From QHXQ01 sp963788965 (GTDB lineage: Bacteria > Acidobacteriota > Blastocatellia > Pyrinomonadales > Pyrinomonadaceae), in assembly GCA_963788965.1 (NCBI GenBank), contig CAWBIK010000004.1, positions 480,614-544,613 of the forward strand: a DNA stretch of 64,000 nt. The letters run 5' to 3'. Shown in pieces: positions 56,275 to 64,000 of the stretch (positions are counted from its first letter, which is position 1; every line of letters begins with the position of its first letter). The notes under the pieces are model-generated. The model made no database searches. It was not told the DNA's origin and saw only the letters and a program-made list of their open reading frames with translations. The position numbers and the translations under genes are program-made.

Positions 56275-57927
56275 CTACGTGAGCGCCGGCCAATGCTTCG
56301 CGGCGGCAACCATTTCTCCAAGATGTTTTTGCTGCGCGGCGCGCTTCTCATGCTCCGGCACGGAGGCAATCTCTAGCGCCAGCAGCCGGTGCGCGCGCGC
56401 CATGAACTCTTTGAAACGTTCGAGCGAGATGCCTTTGCCCATCAAGTAGGGAACGATCCAGAAATCAAACGACCACTGCGGCAGCCAGACCGATTCGCTC
56501 GCGGTGAGAAAGAGCCGGTCGATGTGATCCATCGCTTCGAGACTGTCCATCGTGGAGTGCGTCCAGACAAATCCATCGCCCTCGATCTGATACTTGCTGC
56601 GCTGATTTTGAATGGGTGTGCCCGGCTCGCAGTACCACATTTGCGCGCGGAAGTAATCCGGCTTGGCCTCGTTGATGAAGTCGATAGTTTCCTGCACGGT
56701 CTGGCTGGTTTCGCCGGGAAAACCGACGATGAACGAGCCGAAAGTCATAATGCCGTACTTGCGCAGAAGCTCGATGCCCTTGTGATATTTCTCAATCGTG
56801 GCGGCCTTGTTCATGTTGGTGAGAATTTCGGGCGAGCCTGATTCGATGCCGAGAAAGACGCCTTTGCAGCCGCTGCGCGCCATCAGTTCGATGGCCTCTT
56901 CATCGGAGTTGCTGCACCTGAAATACGAGAACCAGTTGAACGCATAGTTGTTCTTGATCATCAACCGGCAGATGTCTTTGAAGCGTGGGAACGGCACGTT
57001 GAAGGTGTCGTCGATGAAGACGAGGTTTTCGACGTTGCCCAACGCGCGCATCGAGTCGAACTCTTGCTCCAACACGTCGAGGCTGGTCAGCGATAACGCC
57101 CCGGCGCGCGCCGGATAGTTGCAGAAGGAACACTTGAAGGCGCAACTCCGCGCCGTTCGAGTTTGCAGCGTGGTGCCCAACTCCTCGTCGGGAAAACTTT
57201 GCCAGTTGATGTAGTTCGTATCGAGCGAATTATTTTCCGCGCGCGTCGCGGTGCGGTGGAGCATTCCATTTTCGTTGTAAGCGATGTTGGGCACATCGCT
57301 CAAGCTGCCCCCCTCTTTCAGACATTGAACTATCTGCGAGAGCGTTAGTTCGCCCTGACCTTCGATGACGTAGATGTCCGCGCCGATGTCGTCGAGCGTC
57401 GCCTGCAACTCATCGCCCTGATAGTTGCGCGCATGATTGCCGATGAGCGGGCCGCCGACGACGATCTTCACTTTGCTGTTGTGCCGCCTGATGAATTCCA
57501 CCATGTCGCTGACCGGCAGGTTCACGACGTAGAAGGTCGTCGTGATCGCAACGCACACCGGGTTGGCGGCGAGATACTCGACGAGCTTGGCCTGCTCATG
57601 CTGAAAGAGATTGATGTATTTTGCCCCGAACCCTTTATGCCGTAGAAAGTTCGTCAGGTACACGGCGGCGAGATTCGGGATGTCGCAAGATTTTATTTCG
57701 GCTGCGGGTTTGGTGGCGTGCCCGCCGTTTTGCTGAGCCTGCCCGATAACGTGGTTCATCAATCCGACGTAATCCATCCGCTGCCCGTCGAAGTTAAAAA
57801 AGCTGTACTTCAAATCGCGATATGCTTCGGTTTCTTCGCCGTACTTACGCAGGAAGCCTTCGTACTGCGCGAATGGCAATTCGTTGTATCCGATGACGAC
57901 GCAATCCAACTGTTTCTGATTTTCCAT
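56275..57927 (-). CDS. Cobalamin-binding radical SAM protein, PhpK-like (methyltransferase)
   Basis: 550 residues from ATG 57927. The N-terminus DCVVIGYNELPFAQYE and EAYRDLKYSFFNFDGQRM recall PhpK, the radical SAM P-methyltransferase of phosalacine-type biosynthesis. Residues 100-220 form a B12-binding Rossmann domain (VGGPLIG, YVIEGQGELT). The [4Fe-4S] motif is SCAFKCSFC (CxxxCxxC), followed by GIESGSPEIL and IVGFPGET of the TIM barrel. These enzymes use methylcobalamin and SAM to methylate unreactive carbon or phosphorus. No phosphonate genes are visible, so C-methylation of a peptidyl or amino acid intermediate is more likely here (inference). It lies in the operon between the Cys and Asp synthetases, about 90 bases after the TauD end. 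Confidence 0.87.
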   Translation of the reverse strand: MENQKQLDCVVIGYNELPFAQYEGFLRKYGEETEAYRDLKYSFFNFDGQRMDYVGLMNHVIGQAQQNGGHATKPAAEIKSCDIPNLAAVYLTNFLRHKGFGAKYINLFQHEQAKLVEYLAANPVCVAITTTFYVVNLPVSDMVEFIRRHNSKVKIVVGGPLIGNHARNYQGDELQATLDDIGADIYVIEGQGELTLSQIVQCLKEGGSLSDVPNIAYNENGMLHRTATRAENNSLDTNYINWQSFPDEELGTTLQTRTARSCAFKCSFCNYPARAGALSLTSLDVLEQEFDSMRALGNVENLVFIDDTFNVPFPRFKDICRLMIKNNYAFNWFSYFRCSNSDEEAIELMARSGCKGVFLGIESGSPEILTNMNKAATIEKYHKGIELLRKYGIMTFGSFIVGFPGETSQTVQETIDFINEAKPDYFRAQMWYCEPGTPIQNQRSKYQIEGDGFVWTHSTMDSLEAMDHIDRLFLTASESVWLPQWSFDFWIVPYLMGKGISLERFKEFMARAHRLLALEIASVPEHEKRAAQQKHLGEMVAAAKHWPALT

Positions 57928-57935
57928 TGATTGTT

Positions 57936-57940
57936 TCCTT
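57936..57940 (-). promoter_or_regulatory. Ribosome site that decides the radical SAM start
   Basis: AAGGA on the minus strand, 8 bases before ATG 57927. The longer frame from 57984 adds 19 residues without family resemblance. Confidence 0.65.
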
Positions 57941-58016
57941 TTGTGCGGAGTGCGCGGCGCTCCGAGCCGTGCTTGTGAAAGCACGGGCGAGAAATCGTAA
58001 ACCTGTGCCTACGTTA

Positions 58017-60489
58017 TTAGTTGAGTTGAATCAGCTCCGAATTTTTCGGGTCGTGCGAAACCATGTCGCCCATAGTGACCATCACGTGCCGCTCGCCCGC
58101 ATACGCCCGCCGCCCGTGCGCCACCAGCATGTTCTCCACCACCAGCACATCGCCCGCGGCCCACGCGAAATCCACCGCCTCGCGCTCGTACACCTCGCGG
58201 ACCTCCCACATCTCCGCGTCGCTAATCTGACTCCCATCGCCAAAGTAGACGTTGCGCGGCGCTCCTTCTTCACCAAATAAACTCAGCACCGACTCGCGCA
58301 CCCCGGCAGCCAAACACGACACGTGATGCGCCTGTATCTGGTTGAAAAACGCCAGCTCGCCCGTCTCCGGATGGCGCACCACCGCCGGACACACTCGCCG
58401 CGTCTGCAAGCTCCCGCCCGCACCCCACGCCCACGCCATCCCTGCTGCACGACAGTACGCTTCGACCGTCACACGCTCCTCTGTGCGGAAGAACTCCTGC
58501 CAACTCACGTCCAACCCCGCCGTGAAGTTGCGCACGTACATCACGCCCAACTGCTCGAACTTCGCGCGCAGCCCCGCCGCTAATTGTTGATAAACCCTTC
58601 GGCAATCGACCACCGGCGTCTGCCCGCCCGTCTGCGCCGCTTGGGTGCAGCCGAAGAAGATCTTGCGCGGCCAGCAGTGCATCTGCGAACTCTCGTTGTG
58701 AAAGAGGATGGGCTGGTCGGGCGGGTAGGGTGTCGCGCCGTAGACGTGCCCGCCCAAGCCGGTGCGCGGCAGATCGCCATAGTCGGCGAACAGTTCCCCG
58801 CAGAAGGTGCGGGCGAACTGCTCAAAGGCGCGTGGGGTGTAGATGTCGAAGCCGCGAAACAGGAGAGCGCCGTGACGCAGCAGGTGGGCAGTCAACTGCG
58901 GTTGATTGTTGGTGGACCAGGCGTGGAGGTCGACGTGGTCGAAGCGCGGTTGCAGCAGCAGAGGCAGTGTGGCGGTGCTGAGCGCAGAGGTCTGCACCAC
59001 GCTCACCTCACGCAAATCTATCGGCTTGCGGCTGATGTTTTTTAGTCTCTTGAATTTTGATTCTTGTTCCACTTTTTTCTTGTCCTGAGCGAGGGCAATT
59101 TCAGCTTGCGGGATGAAGTCGAGTTGGTGGAGGCGCGCATCGGGCTGAGCGACGATGCTTGAGAGCAGATGCTGGAAGCGCAGAGCCATGCGCGCGATGG
59201 TCGCCTCGTCAAATAAATCCGTGTTGTAAATCCACGTCGCGCTGAGTCCTTCGGATGTCTCGAACATGCTCAGCGTAAGATCGAATCTTGATGTGCCATC
59301 ATCAAGTTGCAGCATGCTCAGTTCCAAGTCGGGCAACGACATCGAGGGCATCGGCGCGTTTTGCAGCACGAACCATAATTGAAAGAGCGGCGTTTGCATC
59401 GCCTCGCGTTCGGGCTGCAATTCCTCCACCAGTTTTTCAAATGGCAAATCCTGATGCGCGTATGCCCCAAGCGCCACCTTGCGCACGCGCGCGAGCAGTT
59501 CGGTGAAACTCGGATTGCCCGACAAGTCAACTCGCAGCACCAGCGCGTTGAGGAAGAAGCCGATCAAGCCATCCAATTCGGCGCGTGTGCGATTGGCGAT
59601 GGGCGAGCCGACGACGATGTCTTCCGCGCCCGTGTAGCGATGCACCAACGTCTGAAACGCGGCCAGCAGCGTCATGAAGAACGTGACGTTTGCGCGCCGA
59701 CCGAGAGCCTTCAGCGCCTCGCGCAGGTCGGTGGGAATGATGAACGTTTGCCGCGCGCCGGGGAAGGACGAAGCCGCCGGTCGGGGTCGGTCGGTCGGCA
59801 ATTGCGTGACGACGCTCCCGTCGAGTTGCTTCCGCCAGTAGTCGAGTTGACCTTCCAACACCTCGCCCTGCAACCATGCGCGTTGCCAGTGCGCAAAGTC
59901 AGCGTACTGGATTGGCAGTTCGGGCAGCGGCGAGGGCTTATCTGACAGGAAGGCTTCGTAGAGCGCCGAGAGTTCGCGCAAGAACACGCCGAACGCCCAA
60001 CCGTCGAAGATGATGTGATGCGTGGCGAGCAGCATGATGTGCTCGTTGCTTTGCAGGCGCAGCAGGGTTACGCGAATGAGCGGCCCCGCACTGAGGTCGA
60101 ACGCGGCCTGCGCCTTCTCTGTCATCAAACGTTGTGCGGTCGCTTCGCGCTCCGCTTCGCTCAACTTGTGCAGGTCGATGACGTTGAGCGGCACGCTCAA
60201 CGCCGGAGCAATGACTTGCACGGGTGCGCCGTTGATTTCCGGGAAGGTCGTCCGTAGTAATTCGTGCCGCCTGACAATCTCGTTGATGCTGTGTTCGAGC
60301 GCATCGGTGCTGAGCGTGCCCTGAAAGCGCACCGCCGCCGTATTGTTATAAAAGCCTGTCGCGGGCATCAACTGGTCGAGGAACCAGAGCCGATGCTGCG
60401 AGAACGAAAGCGGCAGCAACCCTTCACGCGCGACGCGCTGCATCGGCAACACTTGCGCGCTGCCCTGCACGCCGAAGTCGTGGTCGATC
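58017..60489 (-). CDS. NRPS fragment: condensation domain with C-terminal TauD-type beta-hydroxylase
   Basis: Downstream part of the 58017-63826 gene, in frame from the T-run shift at 60490. The condensation domain (LPLSFSQHRLWFLDQL; HHIIFDGWAF intact) spans 60440-59100. After a linker containing SRKPIDLRE comes a SyrP/TauD dioxygenase with iron ligands in FHNESS, distal His in NMLVAHGRRA and the 2-oxoglutarate Arg in AGERHV. The last 300 bases are almost identical to the TauD end of 39114-44822. It is expected to hydroxylate the Asp held by the I-A(Asp)-PCP protein (52933-56214). The first Met in frame is at 60470, but this is not a real start. Confidence 0.88.
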
Positions 60490-60493
60490 TTTT

Positions 60494-61177
60494 GGCCAGC
60501 CCGGCAATGGTCGGCGACTCGAAGAGGCTGTGGAGCGGCACTTCGATTTGAAATGCACTGCGGATGCGCGTGATGAGTTGGGTCGCCAAAAGCGAATCGC
60601 CGCCTGCTTCAAAGAAGCTGCTGTCAACGCTCACATGCGGCAGGTTGAGCACTTGTAGCCAGAGTCCGGCCAGCATCTCTTCCGTCGGCGTGCGCGGCGC
60701 AATCAGAGCGTCGCCCTCGGTCTGCGTCGGTGCGTGTTCGACAGCGGGCAGCGCCCCGCGATCAACTTTGCCGTTGGGCGTGAGCGGTAAGGCGTCGAGC
60801 ACCATGAAGGCTGAAGGAATCATGTATTCCGGCAAACCTTCTTGCAGAAACCGCCGGAAGACATCTTGACCGAGCCGGTGCGCCGCTGCGCCCGTGCGTG
60901 GGGCGTCCGCGTGCCCGGCGCTGCCAGCACCGTTGCCCGCTGCTTCCTGTCGCAACGGCACAACGTATGCGACCAGCCGGCGCTCGCCCGCCGCGCTCGT
61001 TTGCACCGCGACCACGCACTCCTTGACCGCGAAGTGCTGGCCGAGCCTCGCTTCGATCTCGCCAAGCTCGATGCGGAAGCCCCGGACCTTGACCTGCCCA
61101 TCAATCCGTCCGAGAAATTCTATTTGGCCGTCGGGCATGTAACGACCGAGATCGCCCGTGCGATAGAGGTGTGTGCC
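60494..61177 (-). CDS. NRPS fragment: end of Cys adenylation domain and carrier protein
   Basis: Short frame between indels near 61180 and 60490-60493. It reads HLYRTGDLGRYMPDGQ, then the A10 region NGKVDRGAL, and a carrier protein with DSSFFEAGGDSLLATQ. The insertion of one base in the T4 run at 60490-60493 breaks the join to the next condensation domain; with one T fewer the protein reads AGLAKIDHDFGVQ and continues. There is no start of its own. Confidence 0.8.
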
Positions 61178-61179
61178 GG

Positions 61180-62749
61180 GCCGCGGCCGAAGGGGTCGGG
61201 GATGAATTTCTCCGCCGTCAACTCCGGTCGGTTGTGATAGCCCAGCGCCACGCCGATGCCGCCGATGTACAACTCGCCGACCGCGCCCACCGGCAACGGT
61301 TGCAGATGTGGGTCGAGAACATGAAACCGCTGATTCTTCATCGGCCTGCCGTAGGGGATGCTCCGCCACGCCGGGTCAACCTCCGCGATTGGATAGGCGA
61401 TGGACCAGATCGAGGCTTCGGTTGCGCCGCCCAGACTGTGGACCTCGATGCCCGGCACGAGCGCGCGGATTTGACCGGGCAGTTTTACCGGAATCCAGTC
61501 GCCGCTCATGAGCACGATGCGGAGCGAGTTCGGGCGCGCAGCCGAGCCGTTGGCGACGTACTCAACGAACATCTCCATCAACGCCGGAGCCGAGTTCCAG
61601 ATGGTGACTTGTTCACGCAGAATCAGTTCGAGCCAGTGTGCGGGGTCGGGGGTGGTCGCGGGTCGCGGAATCACGATGGTCGCGCCCGCCGCGAGCGTGC
61701 CGAACATGTCATAGACCGAAAGATCGAAACTCAGCGACGAGAGCGCCAGCACGCGGTCGCCCGCCCTGACGCTGTAACGCTGGTTCATATCGACAATCGT
61801 GTTGGCCGCTCCGCGATGGTTTATCAGCACGCCCTTGGGGCGACCCGTGGAGCCGGAGGTGTAGATGATGTATGCGAGATTTTCGATCTGCGTGGAACTC
61901 TCCGGCTGAGCCGCATCGTGGCGCGCGATTTCGTCCCAGTCGGTGTCGAGGCGCACGATTCGGGCGGCCGTTTGCGGCAGCGTCGCGACCAATTTCTCAA
62001 GGGTCAGCAAGACCGGAGACTGCGAATCTTCGAGCATGAAGGCCAGCCGCTCGCGCGGGTAGGCCGGGTCGAGCGGCACGTATGCGCCGCCCGCTTTGAG
62101 CACGCCGAGCAACGCGACTACCATCTCCAACGAACGCTCGACGCAAATGCCGACGCGCACTTCCGCGCCAACCCCGCACGCTCGCAGGTAGTGCGCCAAA
62201 CGGTTCGCTCTTTCGTTCAACTCGCGGTAAGTGAGTTGCTTTTGCTCGAAGATGGCGGCGACCGCATTGGGCGTCTTTTCGACTTGCGCCTCAAACATGC
62301 GGTGGAGGCAGTCGAGCGGCCACTCGATGGCGGTGTCGTTCCACGTCACCAACTGCTCATCCCGCTCCGCTTCGCTCAGCATCGGCAGCGTCGCCACGCT
62401 TCGTGCCGGTTGGTCGAGAATTGAGGCGAGCAGGGTTTGAAAGTGGCGCGCCATTGGCTCAATCGTCGCGGCGTCGAGCAGGTCGGGGTTGTACTGCAAA
62501 GAGGCTTCGAGGGTGTCGTTCAACTCGGCCACGATGAGCGTCAAATCCAGTTGACCGGCCAGCCCGCCCGCGACGCGCCGGTCCAACTCGAACGACTCCA
62601 AGGTCAGCCCGCCGACTTCGATTTGCGCTGCCGTCCGTCCTAGACCGAAACCGAGCAAGCTCGCCTCGTCCGCCCGCTGCACGCGCTGCAAGATGAACAT
62701 CGTTTGAAAGATGGGTGCGCGGCTCGAATCACGCTTCGGCTGAAGCTTC
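61180..62749 (-). CDS. NRPS fragment: adenylation domain predicted to activate cysteine
   Basis: Large adenylation piece from the end of the condensation domain (MFILQRV) to PDPFGRGP. Motifs: LTYRELNERANR, YTSGSTGRPKG, FDLSVYDMFG, WNSAPAL, SGDWIPV and GGATEASIWS. The ten-residue code reads D-L-Y-N-L-S-L-I, the standard cysteine code, and the GGATEAS variant of motif A5 is typical for that group. The preceding condensation domain is a regular C (HHxxxDxW), not a heterocyclising Cy (DxxxxD), so a thiazoline is not predicted. Broken at both ends by 1-base deletions near 61180 and 62750. Confidence 0.87.
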
Positions 62750-62750
62750 T

Positions 62751-63305
62751 AACGACCAGCGGGAACGGATACTGCTGGTGTTCCAAAGCGCCGAACACCG
62801 TCTCGCGCACTTGCGCGAGAAAATCTTTGAACGACGGATTACCGGCGAGGTTGGCGCGCAGCACGATTTGATTGTCGAAAAAGCCGACCAGCCCGGCAAA
62901 CTCCGCGCGGCTGCGCCCCGAAGCGACGAGCGAGCCGACCAGAATGTCTTCCTGCCCGCTGTAGCGATAAAGCAAAATCTGGAACGCGGCCAGCAGCGTC
63001 ATGTAAAGCGTCGCGTCGTGCGCGTTGCCGAGCGTCTTGAGCCGGCGCGTCATTTCTTCGTCGAGCGTGAAGCGATGCGCCGCGCCGCGATAGGTTTGAA
63101 TTGGCGGGCGCGGGCGCGAGGCAGGAAGATTGAGCGCAGGCAGTTCGCCCGACAGTTGTTGCTGCCAGTAATTCCAGAGCCGTTCGCCCTCCGGCGACGC
63201 CAGCATGTTCCGCTGCCAACGGACGTAATCGGTGTACTGGCAAGTCAACGGCTCAAGCGCCGCCGTCGTCTCTGCTCGCTCCGCCGAGAAAAGCTCGCTC
63301 AACGG
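62751..63305 (-). CDS. NRPS fragment: C-terminal half of a condensation domain
   Basis: Reads LSELFSAERAETT ... CQYTDYVRWQRNML ... DILVGSLVASGRS ... PSFKDFLAQVRETVF ... HQQYPFPLVV, the acceptor half of a condensation domain. Deletions near 63305 and 62750 separate it from its neighbours in the same gene. The small patch at 62750 needs one extra base to give VVEKLQPKRDSSRAPIFQ. Confidence 0.8.
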
Positions 63306-63826
63306 TGCATGAAGACCACGAGTGACCAGAGGTCAAAGCCGATGTGATGCACCGTCATCATCAAGACGTGCTCGCGCGCCGACCGCGTGAACAGCTTGAG
63401 CCGCAAGATTGGCCCCGCTTCGAGATCGAATGCGCGATGCGATTCTTCGACCAAGCGGGCGTCGAGTTCTTCTTCGCTCCATTCGGAGGCGTCAATGCCC
63501 GCCAGTTGAATGCGGCAATCGGTCGTGACCTTTTGCACGGGCACGCCGTCGCGCAGCGTGTAAGTGGTGCGGAGCGAAGCATGCCGCTCGATGAGCAGTT
63601 GGAAGGCGCGACCGAGCGCGCGCACGTCAACTTCCCGAGCGGATGCGCGCCGGGAGCATGATGTTGTAAGCGGGATTCTGTGGCTCAAGTTGATAGAGGA
63701 TCCACCACGCGCGCTGCCCGTAGGAGACTGGGAAGACGCTTTCGGCCTTGCCCGCCAAGGCCGCAACAACTGCGCCAGCAGCACTCTTTTTTGTTCGGGT
63801 GAGAGGGTTTCGAGATTGGAGGACAT
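63306..63826 (-). CDS. NRPS fragment: N-terminal half of a condensation domain (gene start)
   Basis: Starts MSSNLETLSPEQKRVLLAQLLR one base after the stop of the upstream gene (TAGCATG), a coupled junction. A deletion near 63760 and a compensating insertion near 63635 put about 40 residues out of frame; the alternative frame there reads VSYGQRAWWILYQLEPQNPAYNI, as expected for a condensation domain. The active site is HHIGFDLWS. The sequence style (QRAWWILYQLEP) is that of C domains that follow a polyketide synthase, which suggests that the off-window gene upstream ends in a PKS module. Confidence 0.78.
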
Positions 63827-63827
63827 G

Positions 63828-64000
63828 CTATTCGATTACCTTTTCTTCGCTCACTGCTGTCGCCAACAGCCGGTCAACTTCTTCGTTGGACAGTAGGTCG
63901 AGTCGCGCCAGCAATTGCTCGGCATCTTCGCGGCTGAAATCTTGGATGGAAAAGTCGCTGACCGGCTCAACGGCGTGAAACTCGCCGGGGATGCCAGCCG
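63828..64000 (-). CDS. C-terminus of an upstream megasynthase (continues beyond the right edge)
   Basis: The last 57 codons of a minus-strand gene, with the stop TAG at 63830-63828. The tail contains the helix pattern AEQLLARLDLLSNEEVDRLL, a common C-terminal helix after the final carrier protein of PKS or NRPS subunits. The next synthetase starts one base later. The hybrid-type condensation domain that follows suggests a PKS subunit (inference). Confidence 0.7.
   Translation of the reverse strand, partial: AGIPGEFHAVEPVSDFSIQDFSREDAEQLLARLDLLSNEEVDRLLATAVSEEKVIE

Larger units (their letters stand above)
58017..63826 (-). other. Reconstructed locus: C-A(Cys)-PCP-C-TauD synthetase
   Basis: Six single-base indels (about 63760, 63635, 63305, 62750, 61180 and 60490) split one gene of about 1935 codons. 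Layout: C 63760-62420, A 62310-60740, PCP 60690-60500, C 60440-59100, TauD 59060-58070. All domains are complete once the frame is restored, and all catalytic motifs I can check are intact, so the damage is not accompanied by other decay. Confidence 0.75.

Noticed and set aside
58017..63826. Annotating the Cys synthetase as several small independent genes
   Set aside because: The pieces abut at single-base shifts, lack start codons and ribosome sites, and together form one standard domain order.
1..64000. CRISPR arrays, rRNA genes, phage genes, replication origin
   Set aside because: No regularly spaced short repeats, no rRNA-like conserved blocks and no capsid, terminase or replication-initiator features were seen. 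The repeats present are paralogous synthetase domains.

Overview
The window (64 kb, GC-rich) is dominated by one very large nonribosomal peptide / polyketide biosynthetic operon read right to left on the minus strand, from beyond the right edge down to a stem-loop terminator near 10.3 kb. An acidobacterium (Blastocatellia-like) is the most likely source. The pointers are a MacB/ADOP-type permease with its ATPase, a Pkn-type kinase fused to a helicase, and the codon and base composition. This lineage call is an inference; no rRNA or marker gene is present.

Layout. 1-4.5 kb looks like ordinary chromosome: a truncated lipid/drug ABC exporter (+) and a Ser/Thr kinase-UvrD helicase fusion (-). At 4.70-4.76 kb lies the 3' half of a tRNA-Ser(CGA), broken exactly in the anticodon loop. 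This is what a tyrosine-recombinase attachment site leaves behind, and its orientation places the inserted element to the right. A decayed IS1-family element follows (4.96-5.76 kb). Next comes a plus-strand one-module synthetase (5.9-8.95 kb) with a PilZ (c-di-GMP-type) domain fused in front of an adenylation domain, a carrier protein and a thioesterase, interrupted by two 1-base deletions. 9-10.4 kb holds a hairpin repeat, one small gene and the operon terminator.

The assembly line in transcription order: end of an off-window megasynthase; C-A(Cys)-PCP-C-TauD; cobalamin/radical SAM protein of the PhpK type; I-A(Asp)-PCP; C-A(Gly)-PCP-C; SbnA and SbnB (L-2,3-diaminopropionate supply); stand-alone TauD/SyrP-type hydroxylase; I-A(Gln)-PCP-C-TauD; nucleotidyltransferase; I-A(Asp)-PCP-C-A(Thr)-PCP-C(modAA-like)-A(Gln)-PCP; PKS KS-AT(malonyl)-KR-ACP; C-A(Ala)-PCP; C-A(basic residue?)-PCP; SyrD/PvdE-type exporter; type II thioesterase; MacB-like ATPase and permease. 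'I' is a condensation-fold domain that has lost HHxxxDG. Each of the three I domains starts a protein, and each is preceded by a C-terminal C domain plus a TauD dioxygenase (twice fused, once split off). This suggests three dedicated beta-hydroxylation stations. Substrate calls come from ten-residue codes I aligned by eye to GrsA.

The expected product is a hybrid peptide-ketide with two beta-hydroxy-Asp, perhaps a beta-hydroxy-Gln, a Cys, and a Thr that may be dehydrated. Beta-hydroxy-Asp, SbnA/B and a PvdE-like exporter recall siderophores, but no iron receptor or Fur-type site is visible, so the product class is open. No terminal thioesterase, epimerase, MbtH protein or phosphopantetheinyl transferase lies in the window.

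About fourteen single-base indels break otherwise intact synthetase frames, several in homopolymers or next to near-identical repeats. They look more like sequencing or assembly errors than decay, but this cannot be settled from the sequence alone. The broken genes are annotated fragment by fragment, with reconstructed loci listed separately.
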